This document shows, piece by piece, positions 20,729-32,700 of a stretch of DNA of 64,000 nucleotides (positions within the stretch are counted from its first letter, which is position 1; each line of letters starts with the position of its first letter). Under the pieces are notes generated by a model. It was not told the origin of the DNA. It did no database searches and saw only the letters and a program-made list of their open reading frames with translations. The stretch spans positions 37,557,703-37,621,702 of the forward strand of contig CP154954.1 of assembly GCA_039621445.1 (NCBI GenBank), in the 5' to 3' direction. The stretch comes from Euglena gracilis (taxonomy: Eukaryota > Euglenida > Euglenophyceae > Euglenales). The translations under genes and the position numbers were made by a program.

Positions 20729-23700
20729 ATTTACAAACTGCATTCTTGGGAGTGGATACCAACAGGAACGGGTGGATCTGCCGGGATGAGTTTGGTGCTA
20801 TTTTCAAAGCTCTCAATTTCCCAATTGCGCAAGAGGTGGGCTGCATTTGCTTTTGTTTGTGTTCATGACTGCCATTTCCCCTTCCCCCTTCAAGTGCATT
20901 ATTTATTATCAAGCATTATTTTGGGTTTCAGGCGGAGGCTCCGCGGAGGCTGGGCACCTGCGGAGGCAACCAGTTTTGTATGCGGGCCACATCTGGAAAA
21001 AAATAAATAATGTTTTATGGGTTGACCACAACCTCCCCCCCCCACAGGCCCCCCCCCCCACCCCCCTCCCCTCTCCCCCCCTACAGCCCAACCCCCCTGC
21101 CCCTCCCCCCCTCCCCCGCTCCCCAATGACAGAATCTTTTTGTGTGGACAAAGTTTGATGGACATGACGTAAATGGCAAACTGGTAAACGGTAAAAGCAA
21201 ATTCAGGTGGACAGGCTGTTTTTGTGGCAAACGGATAAATGGTTTTCAACAAGTTTGGCGGGCATGGCGTTAATAGCAAAGGGGTGAACAGTCTGCTCCA
21301 CATCAGGCGGACATGGCGCTTTTGTGACAAATGGCAAATGGCGTTTTTATGCAAGCATGTGAGATGGAAAAAAAATGTTTTGTTTTTTTGTGGGGATGTG
21401 GGCGGTGGCGGGGTGAAAACAAAATTTGAATTTTTTTAGGGGATACAAGGGCAAAAAAATGGAACGGTGGGGTAGGGGGTGGGGCAGAAACCCCCCAAAT
21501 GTTTTTTGTTTAATTGCTTTTCTTGCGGAGAGTTGGGGGTGCAAAGATTAAAAATACAATTCCTCTCTTTCTGGGCGTTAGTGTGGGGGCCGTGGGGAGG
21601 GTGTGCCCCCCCCCCCAGGCATTTCACGTGACAAATCCGCGTTCAGTTCTTGGTTCACACCATGCTCTGGCAAAATTGGTTGGGAGCAGACAATTGCTTA
21701 AGCACTGTCCCACCCCCCCCCCCCCCGGGGGGTGGTGACTGGTTTTTTCAAAGTGACTGACTGGTTTTTGGGCCCGGGCCCCCCCCCCCCCCCCCCGGGG
21801 GGGGGTCGGCCAGGAGTGGGCAAAAGTGGCTTGAGTGACCCCGGCGCCGAAGGCGCCGGAAAATTTTTTTGGGCCTAAAATGGCCTAAAGTGACTGGAAA
21901 GTGGCCGTTTTTCTGAGTGGCCGCCCCCCCCCCCCCCCGGTAGTGACTGGCTGGTTTTTTGAAAATGAGTGACTGACTGGTTTTTAAAAAAGTGGAGTGA
22001 CCCCCCTCCCCCCCCAGACAATTTAGCAACCCTAATGGATTTTAGAATCCATTTTGTAATTTCTGTTCTTTTTTTCCATTTGAAACCATGTAACCCCCCC
22101 CCCCCAATAAGTGCGCAGTGCCCTAATAAGTGCGCAACTATCTCAGGTCGAAAAGCACACACAATTCTCAAAACTGTCTTTTTCAGACCCAATATTTCTA
22201 TCGTCCAAGCCCAAATTTGACACATTTGACACATAATCACTTGACACATAACTTGAAATCACAAAACAGGGAGAAAATTGAAAAAGAGTGGGGGTAACGT
22301 TTTTGGCTTTGCCCTAAAACGTGCGCAATGCCCTAATAAGTGCGCAGCCCTTGGGGTCCGAAACTACGTCCTTAAAATGCGCGCACCCGTGCACTTATAA
22401 GGGGGGGTTTATGTGCAAAAGAGGTTGCCCCCAAATCACCCCCCCCTCCAAATAGTGAACCCCACTCAAAAATTATATATTTCCTCTGAGGCTGGAGGTT
22501 GTATATATGGCACAAACCCGGGTGAGGGTAGGGGTACATTCTCAATGAGAGAGAAGGGTTTGGGTGGGAGTTGCTGCTACCCACCCAGGGCCCTCCTTTC
22601 CCTGGTGTTTAGCTTAGCTCTAAACAGCTTACTCTAAAAAGATAAGAAAGATAAGAAAAGAAAGATAAGATAAGAGCTCAGCAACCGCCCCCCCCCCCCC
22701 ATATGACCGCCCCCCCCAAAAAAAAGACAGAAGCTCTTTTGACCCAGCCCAAAAAAAATCGCCAAAAGTGGCCTTTTTTCAAAAAAAATGGCCATAATTT
22801 CCCGCTTTTTGTTCAATGGGGCTTAACCTAGCACAAACAGCCACACCATTCGAAAAATCTCCCACCCAGGCTTCTTCACCAACCCCAGAGGGTGCCTTAT
22901 GCTATGGGGTGCCTGCCCATAGCAGGCACCCCCACGAGGGGTTTCGCCCCCCGTTGCCTGCCAACTCAGCCATTTTCCCCTTGAAAATGGCTACTTTCGG
23001 GCCCCCAGCACCTTAGAGTGGGGGGATGCATTGAGTGGGGGGTGGTGCGAGTGGGGGGATGCGTTGTTGAGGGGTGGCAGGGGGGAACACAACATGGACC
23101 CTCAAAAGGCGACGCAGAAAAATGCAAACAAATGCAAAAAAAGCACACAAAACAATCAAAAAAACTCAAGTTTGCATGTAAAAATCCTTTAGGAGCTCCC
23201 CCAGGATGTGCATTTTCTGCTGGAGAGGATTTGGAAAGGTTTTTGGCTCCGCCGGCCTGGAAAAAATAATTTTGACATAAAAAATCAGTATTCTGTTGCA
23301 AAAAATGCAAAAAAATAACAAAAAATGCACAGATTTTTGGTCTCGGGGGAAAATCTGGACCAAAAGAATTTCTCACAATAAAAAAATTTCCACCAAAAAC
23401 CAAAAATCTCCAGAAAAAAAGCACAAACAAAGACAAAAAAAATGCAAAGAAACGCAAATTTTGCCAAAATCAGAAACACAAAAAAACCCCGCAAAAAATG
23501 CATTTGTGTTCCGCCCCTGTGTGTCGGGGTGGGGGGCTGGGGGGTTGGGGTACGTAGGGTCATGTGGGGTGCTGTGGGGGGGCTCCACTTTACACCACCT
23601 CGTTTTGGGGCGTAATATCTCAGGCTGAGGCGGGGAGTTGCCGGGAAATCGAAACATCATTTGATTGGGCGTTTTAAGGGCTTCAATCCAGGTCTCCAAA

Positions 23701-26700
23701 CATTTTCCTTGATTTTGCTGCATTTTCGAGACATTTGGCATTTCGCGAAATTTTGGCCCCAAAAAACGGCCAAAATTGGCCGAGAACGTGGCCGTTTCTT
23801 TGGCCAGAAGGGGAGAAAAAAGTGAACCGACGGGCATATTAAGCTTTCCTTAAAATTTATTTTAGGTCGCCTGACATGTATGTCTTTACATTCCACAATT
23901 TCTGAGAAATTTGGGGAAATCGACTTTTTTACCCCAAAAAAAAAAAAGCCAAAACGGCAGGGCCAGAAGCCTGCAGCGCTTTTTTGGGTTGGGCGGAAAG
24001 TTGAATCAAATTTGGCATGGCGAAACTTTTCATTTTTGCTGTTTTTTTTGGCTTTCGTGGTTTTTATTTAATGGAAAAAATGCGAGTTATTGTCCAAAAT
24101 ATACACCATGTTGATTGATGTGTAGTGTTCCAGAATGAAGAAAAAAAACTCCCCAGAGGAGAAAGCCTAAAAATGTGCATCCTGGGGGAACTCCTGAAGC
24201 AATTTACATGCAAATTGTGTTTTTTGTGTTTTTGTGTTGTTTACATGTGTTTTTTTGAGAGTCCTGTTGCGTCTTTCCCCCCTGGGGGTGGGTCCAAACC
24301 TCCTCCCAAATCCATGGGGGGATGGTCTTGATCAGGGATCAAGACCAAGGCCGGGGTGGAGACCCGCCTCTGGTTTTTAGAACAGTGGAGGATTTACAAG
24401 GGAACGGAAAAGTTGACTCTAACTCCAACCCTGACCCCAAACACTGACCCTGACCCTGACCCTAACATTCACCCCAGCCCTGATTTTGACCTTAGCCCTA
24501 ACTCTTACGCTAACATTGATCCTAACCATTACCCTACCCCTGATCCTGACCTGACCCTAAATTTGACCCTAAGTGCTAATTTTTGGCGACTGAATTCCTC
24601 CTGGCAGGGGAGGGGCCCCGCCCCCCTGCACCCCCCGCCAAAGAACAAAATCCCTTTGTGTGTGCAAGGCCCCTCATCCACGGGGTAAACACTGTGAATA
24701 AACTTGTAAAGCTAACTTAGCCAGCTGACAGCTTCCTAGCAGGGGGAGGCTGCCCCCCCCTTCCCAATAACAAAATGCCTTTATGTGTGCACAGCTGTGC
24801 TGGGCCCAAACAATTTGGGCGAAAGTTCACCGTTGTGAGGCAGTTTGCAGGCTCATCTGTGGAACCTGTTGCGACCTCTCCTCGGAAACCTTCATTCTTG
24901 CTCACGGTCTGCAGCGCCCCGTCCATTAGAGGTGAGCCGTCTGCGGCATGCCCCTGTGTGCGTCCGCAGTTGAACCCATGAGCAGCGGCGACACACTGCA
25001 GGGGTTGGATCACGCGAACGTGTGCAGGACTGGTGTCTGACCCACTCCTTTGTGTGGGGACCCCCAGTCATCAGTACTTGTTAAGGCCAGCCGGATGGAA
25101 GAAAGCGCAACCCCGGGAGAAAAGGGAACCCACTCCATTTGTGAAGAGCCATAGTGTGAGCCTCTGAGCCTACCGCCATGACTGAGTCACCACCACCTGA
25201 ACCAGAGCCTGAGCATCAGTCCACACTGCAGGACATCGAGGAGATCCGTCATAGGAAGTGTGCACATATATGCATATTTGCGCTATCGTGCGCCTGAGGG
25301 GGATGTCCCCTGTGCGCAGGTAGGCATTATTGTGCCATGCGATGTGCACACGTTGTTCCGGGCTGGTGGTGTTTTCAAACACCACAAGGTCACGGACTGC
25401 GGACGGTCTGGGGGTTCCTTTGGCAAAAGTCTGAAGTGCCGCACAGGCCGTCTAAGACGTTTGCCACTTCCCACAGGCCCTGGGAAACGAAAGAATTATT
25501 TAAAGTCAGGCCAGGTTTTTCGGGGGGTGGTGACCAGGGTCATGTGCACCGCCCCTCCCAACAACCCTTGATGCCTTTACCTTAAAGCAACTTTTGGGTG
25601 CGAGCAACATGAACGGCTTTTTTTGACTGATTCTCCAATTTTTCTTTCGTTATTTTGACTCCAAAATGACAAAAAAAGAAAGGTGGGGTTGCAAAGACTG
25701 GCAAATCCACTCTGCGGGGAGGGGAAGTGTAACAAGACGCCTCAAAGCATGCAATGCAAAAAATACAAAAAAATGCAAAATTGTTTGAAGAGCTCTCCTG
25801 GGTTGTACGTTTTTTTGGAGAGATTTTTTGGAGAGATAAAATTTTTCACCCTCTGGACTCTGGAGAAACATTCCATTCACTGTGTATTATTTTTTTTCCG
25901 CATTTCCCCCCAAAAACAAAATGAAACTGCCTTGCAATTCATGTTTAAAAAGTTCTAAGCAGTCAAAGCAAACCAGCAAGATACCCCATCTTCGCATGGG
26001 CAAGCCAATGCCTCACGCAGGAATAAAAAAAATCGAAAAATCATTGTGTCATTACAATTTCTGGCAAATCATTTTGACATGAAAAGGTTATCCTCCCTTT
26101 CAGCATGGTGTAGGTGGGCTTGAATCAAGACCCTCAGGGGCAGGCTTCTGCTTAAGGGTTCGCAATATCCCCCCGGGGGTAGTGCACGAGAAAAACGGAC
26201 GAGAAGCATATTTGGATTGGGGGCAGAAATGTGTCCACAGGGCAGACTTCTACGGAATCAAGGTAAACGACAACAAAATCCTGCGGCAGTGCAGTGCATT
26301 GTTTTGTATCGCAGCGAAGTGGCAGTGGCGTTACAATGCTTTGGGTTTGAGAACAAAGAGGAACGTCGGTGCAGTGGTGGTGTGTATTTTGAGGCTCTCA
26401 GGTACTGATGTGCCTCAACTCCTACGTGTGGACCCCCCAGGGGTCCTTTAATGCAATCAACAGGGATTTTGCCCAACCTAGTTTTAAGATGAGGCCTGGG
26501 ATTATTACTGAGGGACCCCGCACAGCAATCAAGTTTGGTGGTAAGCAAGGACAGGGTTGGAGTCTCTGAGCTTCTCTTTGCAGTAAGAGCGAAGCTCCCC
26601 CAGGAGGAAAGGTGTCTAATCCCCTTCCCCCCTTGGTTGGAAATGAAAACCGCATTATCACCATGACCCCAGCCCCGTTCCGAGGATTTCTTTCCTGTCG

Positions 26701-29700
26701 CAAGCGACTCCATCCCAACTTTCTGAATCACCTCTGTTTGACCCCCAACTCCCCGCCAGGCCCAATTTATTCAGCCAACAAGGGGTCCAAACTGGGTAGG
26801 ATTAGCCACCCCCCCCCCCCCAGTTTCGACCCCTGGCCCCCCCCAGGAGGTGGTTGGATGGGTGGGTGGGTGCGGACACCCCTCCCCTAAAAATATCTCT
26901 GATTTTATGATGTCCTCTGATAAAATATGGAAACAAAAGGTATGATTGTGACATGAAGGTTTGATTGCATTGTGTTTTGGGAACCTGTGGTATTTTGCTT
27001 TCATGTTTAACGTTGGAGAAATATGACAGTGTTTTTGGCATTGTCTAAAGAAAATTCAAGGTGCATTCCACAGATTGTCACAGGTGTCTTCACCCTCGGC
27101 TGGTCCTTGAACCAAATTTTCCAAGTCTTCATGATTCTCGAGGTAGGTGGGGGTTTGACATCCACCCCCCTCCCCGTGTCGGGAGGGGGCAGCCCTCCCC
27201 TCAGGGCCTCCCATGTATTCCTGCCCAACCCCAGCCAGCAGCCCTCATCCAGCCTCTGAGCTGGCTCCCTCATCCCAGGGTTTGTTTGAGAAGGGCAAGC
27301 TTTCTTCTCGACAGAAGTACATTTATCTTCTTATTAGGAATTAATGTGGGGATGGGGGACATGCCGGTTTTGGCTAAACCTGTTCCTAAAAAATCCCATC
27401 CGAAACCATTGAAACCATTGAAATTGAGAACCCCCAAACCACGCTGGATTACTCTGGATGTCTTTCTGGTCCTTTACCCAGGTCCTGTCAGTGGGACCCC
27501 CTAGGGGTGTATCTGCAGCACAAATAAAAAAGCATAAAATATGTAGGGGGACCTCCTTAAATCATGTAGGTAGAACACCCTGTATATCATTTCTGCACAC
27601 CCTCGCCATGGTTTTCCAATACTGGCATATCTGGGCTCAAACCACAAACCACGTTTTTTTTTAAAGCATTTTCTATTGGCAATTCCACCCTTATTTTGCA
27701 GGAGGTGGATTTGCTCGTCGACGCTTTTGATTACAATAAAGATGGAAAAGTTTCTTATTTGGAGTTCTGCAATGCCATCACCAATGGTCCTTGGACACCT
27801 CTGAATGTGCAGGAGCGCAAAGTTGAAAGCCTGAGGTCATTGTGCTCCCTCCCTTGCAGGTTAATGGGCAGGTTTGGGCACAATGAGGATCAGGCTTCTT
27901 TGGGGCTGGGTGGGTCCAGGGCCAGGCTCCCATGGAGGGCGGGTTGGGCCGGAGGCTCGGGTATGGGTCGAAATTTTTTTCGCTTCACATCATACGTACA
28001 TTCATAAGTTCATGCCTGAGCTTATTTGGAAAAACCGCTTAGACAACCCGATTTTCAGGGGGGTACCCCGGGGGGGGGTCATGCGCCGGCTGCAGTGAGT
28101 GGAGGGACCCCTCACTCCACTCCCCTGGGGTCTTAGAAAGAATCCTGACGAGGATGGGTAAATGCCAAAGTGGATGGGTCAGGACAATCACAATCCCACA
28201 TGTTCCTGTGGGCACAAGGCCTGCATTTTACCATGGTTTGGATTTGGGGTTGCGGTTGGCGCTGACTGAACTTCTTCAGGGCAATTGTCTTCACCAGGGC
28301 GCGCTAAGCCAAAAGGGAACCCACCCCTGGGGGAGGGGGAGCCAGACCCAGTTCCACCCCTTGTCCAGCCAGGTGGGGATTCGCCCCAATGTGTTTATTT
28401 GCACGCCCAATCCACCAGGGCAAATTTTGGAAAGGACAACATGAAAGACTACAGCAAATTTTTTCGGCTGCAGCAAATTCCGTGTGAGGTCAGTGGGGGG
28501 GCATTGCTTAACCCCCCCCACTTATAAACCCCCCGGGGTTAGTAGGATCCGGTTTGGTTGGTCGGCCGAAGGGGGGGGGTTAGTAAGTGGGGGGTTTATA
28601 AGTCCCGGAATTGTTGGTGAAAATCCGAACCTCAAAAATGACCCCGAAACCCCCCAAAATGGCAATTTTTGGCAAAATTTGGTCAAAAATGGCATTCTTG
28701 ATCATGGTCGATCTCAAAAAAGGGCCAAAAATCAGTTTTTGGGTGGTTTGAGGCAAAAAAAATCGTCCCCGGCGGCTTTCATTTTCCTTCCCCGAAGGGG
28801 GGGTTTATAAGTCCCGGTTTGGTTGGTCTGCCTGAGGGGGGGGTTAGTAAGTGGGGGGGTTAGTAAGTGGGGGGGGGGGTTAGTAAGTGGGGGGGGTTTA
28901 GTGTGTCCCAGCCGAGGGTCATTTGCGATTTTTGAACAATTGCCCATGTCGTTTTCCATTTCCAAAAAACCAGGCAGAAATTTTTTTTGAAAACCAGTCA
29001 GTCATTTTTTGCCCTCTCTCCTTTTGACTCCTGCCCCACCCCATCCTGCTCATGACCAGGCTTCAATTTGTCGTAAATCAGCCCACCGGCCCAGCCAGAC
29101 CCCCCCTCCTCCCCCTCCTCCTCTTGGTCCCTTTTCGTTCCGGCAGGAGCGATTTTCGGCCTAAGTCTCCTCCAGCACAAATTTCCTTACCCAAAGAAAT
29201 GGTTTTGGCTGGGGTCCCAGATTTTGGATCATTTTGGGACCCCCAAAAAATGCAAAGAAAAAAGAGCAAAGCCCAATTGTGGCGCCAGGTGGCGGGCTGG
29301 GGAGCCGGGGGCGATTCCCCCTCCCCCAAAATAGGCCCACAACCCCCAAGTCCATTTTGCCATTACTTCTGGCCGCCTTTCAAGAAAAATCCAGCACAAA
29401 GCGCCAGAATTTTTTTCAGCTGGACCGACAAACCCAGACCCAGTTGGGACCCCCCGGGTATGCTCAGTCTGGACCATACCATTGATTTAGGCGTGTCTGA
29501 CCCCACTCCCTGGGGGTGACCGATTCTTTCGAGTGACTGACTGGTTTTTGGCTCCAGACCCTCCTGGGGGTGGGGTAGGCCAGAATGGGCCAGGATTGGC
29601 CAAAAGTTGTCACTCATCGCCGAAGGCGCCGGAAAATTTTTGGGGGTTTTGTTCAAAATACATTGATTTTGAGCCATTTTGGCCGAGTGGCCAAAGTGAC

Positions 29701-32700
29701 CCTTGGGAGGGGGGGGTGGGAAGTGGGTGACTGGTTTTTGAAAGTGACTGGCTTGATTTTTTGACAGTGGAATTCTTCATCGTTTACTGAAGGCTTTAAT
29801 TTAAGGCCCCAATTCAACCCAAAGTACCCCCAGTGACATGATTTTTAAAGTTTCAAAATCATGCCACTGGGGGTACTTTGGGTTTATTTGGGGTTTCACC
29901 AGCAACTCCCGATTATATAGGGGCCTGAAAACATTTTGGGGTTTATAAACCAAAATTATTTGGTTTATAAACACACAACAAAAAGGTGCGTGCACACCCT
30001 CAAATAAATCGGTGCGCACTTATTAGGCAAAGCACTCTTTTTCAATTTTTCCCTTCTTGTGATGTCAAGCAAATGACCCGGGTGATTATGTGTCAAACTT
30101 GGGCTTGGACAATGGAAATATTTCTGTTCAGTTCTGAGAATTGTGTGTGCTTTCCGACCTGAGATGTGACAGTGATTTCTTCTTTGGGAGTGCGCACTTT
30201 TTAAGGAGGTAGTTTCGGACCCTTGGGGTGCTGTTGTCTGTTGTTAGAGCTTGTTAGGGCACTGCGCACTTGTCAGGGGGGGGGGTTGAAAGCCCACCGA
30301 TGGTTCATCCAGGAAAAATAAGAATTTTTTGGGTGGGTATGACAAGTTTTGAACAGAAATCTCCACTTTGGAAAAAGTGAACATTTGGGGGGGGGGATAG
30401 GAGGTTCACAACGAAGAATTGGTATAAAATCAGTGTTTCACCACAGTTGAACAGTTGAAGACCAACGACGTTTGTAAACACCAACCAGAAATTTTTTTTT
30501 CTGGTGGTGTTTACAAACGTCGTTGGTCTTCAACTGTTCAACTGTGGTGAAACACCAATTTTATACCAATTCTTCGTTGTGCACCTCCTATTTATTCACG
30601 GCCCCATCCCTGGGGGTGTTGAAATTTGCTTGGAATTTGTTTGAGTTGAAATTGGAATTTGCTACACAACTTTCATCGTTTTGACACGTCCATCAAGGGC
30701 AGGTTTTATCATATGCAGTTGTCCAATCAAAAAAACTCTTCAAAAAAATCTAATCTAAAAAAATTCAAACACAAAGCACAAAAAATGTGACACTGTTTTG
30801 GAGACAACACATCTCCCCTTGGCAGGGAAGGTCAGGACGCTTCCCTGATCCCAGTCCTGGCTCCAGACCATACCATTGCTTACCAACCCCAGGGGGGGGG
30901 AGGGGGGTCACTAAAAGAGGCATACAGCTCAAGAACCAAACATTTGGGCCAAATTTGGGATGATAGATGATCCCTGGGGCTTTGTTTTGTCCCTGATCAT
31001 TTATTTTGGCTCTTTTTTTTTCAGACCCTTCAAAGCTAGGGAGGAAAAGGGAAGGGGGAAAGTGAAATATCTTTTGGAAGGATGTTCCCACAGGCTTATT
31101 TTTTAGGTTGCTGGACATTTCCATTTTATTTATTTATTTATTTTCCAGATATTTTGAAAACAAAATTTCTTGACACCAAAAATGGCCCGCTATGGTCCCC
31201 AAAATCGTCCAAACTGAGTTTTACAGTGGCCATCCCTCGGGCCACGCTTGTGTTTAGTGCAACTGGAAAATGGCTGTTGGCTGAACCGTGGCAAAATTTT
31301 CGTGCCGAGTGTGCCGTGGCAATTTCGAAAGTACGCCGCAACCACGGCGCTGTCACATTTTTTAACATTCAGCATTCGACAAGAAAAACTCTGGTAAGAA
31401 TTTCTGTGCCACGTCCACCGTGACTGAAAAGAGTTGCTGTACTGCCTAACCTCTGTGAAATATCTTTTGTGCCATGGCAAGCGCTGCGGTGCACTCACTG
31501 CAAGTATGCTGCGACATTTGCAGAGGGATTTTTCTTCTGTTGCAAGGATTTCAATTTAAATTTGTCATTGGCGAATTTTCCTTTTATTTTAAAGGAGCCC
31601 AGTGATCTCATCCCATTCCCTTCTTACACCTTACCCTTTCCCTTTGTAAATAAATTTAACCTGAACCCCACCTTCACCCATTAGGCTGATATGGGTGGGG
31701 AAGTTAATTTCTGAGGGGGTTCAAAGGGGGGGGGCATTATCAGGTTGGGATTGTTCATTAAAATTTTACGAACAACGTCAATCACCTCAAAATAGGGTAT
31801 CAGTCCATCGTGCGAGCGGCTCAGGGAGCTTGCCACTGACTGTTGTTGTGGTTCAAAATCAAGACCAGAGGCAATTGCAGAAACCTTGGTGGCAGAAATA
31901 CGGGGGGTTTTGCTATTGAGAGGATGACATCGCTGTTTGAACCCCCCCCCCCCGCCCAGAAGCAACGTCCATTGCTTGATCTTCTTGAAAAGTGTGTAAA
32001 CAGTACCAAGACTATCGAACGCACACCACCGAAATTTTTGGCAACCAATTTTCCTTTCAAATTTCCCCCAATCGCCCCCGGGGTTGGGTTGTCCAAACAT
32101 ATCACCGGGGGATATCAGTTGGGGGTTGCCTTTCCAACTTCTGGCCTGGACATGTGGGCGATGGTTCTCAAGGATGTTCGAGATTAAAGTGGGAACGAGG
32201 CCAAAGTTGACAGGATGAATATATTTCGGTGAAATATGATTTTGGGGAATTCAGTTACAAATGTGATCATCCGAGGCCAGCGTTGGGTGAGATCTGTTCA
32301 GAGTGTACCGGGACTTCACATTTTGCTGCGATTCATTTTGTTTCTTTTCAGGCCGAGGGAGCAACGCACCCCAAGGAAAGTCTCTTGGCTGCCAAACTGG
32401 CTGTTGATGATGGCGCGTGCAAATGTTCCTCAGTTGTTTTTCCCCAGCATTTTTCATTGATGATGAATTGAGCAACTCTCCCTCCACAGTGTGTTCGGCA
32501 GGTGCTCAATTAGTTGACTGATTTTTCCAACCAGGGAGGTGGTCATTATGCATCCTGTATGGGCGGTTTTGTGCGAACATGGTTGCAAAAATTTGATTGG
32601 CCCTTTAAAAAAGCTTGAGGCTTTTTTCAGATCATTACCACGCACCTCCGTTGCATTGCCGCCCGTATTTCTTTTCCTTGGAGGGATGCTCTTTTTGCAT

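Larger units (their letters stand above)
20836..27701 (+). other. Intron 1 of the EF-hand gene (6.9 kb)
   Basis: GTGGGC…TTTTGCAG, phase 0. It contains C-tract blocks (21720-21945), the AATAAGTGCGCA repeat (22095-22405), A-rich low complexity (23090-23480), telomere-like CCCTGA/CCCTAA sequence (24415-24575) and a copy of the 13975-14065 repeat (26735-26840). A Met-initiated stretch at 25178 (MTESPPPEPEPEH…) has a fair start context but only about 30 codons before stops; no gene is assigned. Confidence 0.6.

Noticed and set aside
25178-25270. ATG in good context starting MTESPPPEPEPEH
   Set aside because: Only about 35 codons before a stop, with no convincing continuation exon or family.
27005-27156. 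FLALSKENSRCIPQ-like stretch resembling an EF-hand
   Set aside because: Lacks the loop aspartates and glutamate, and the flanking exons join in phase without it.
31150-31392. Open 243-nt stretch with CCAG before and GTAAGA after, in the EF-hand gene's intron 3
   Set aside because: Its phases do not fit between the exons at 28419-28488 and 33167-33245, which join each other correctly without it. It could still be an alternative exon.
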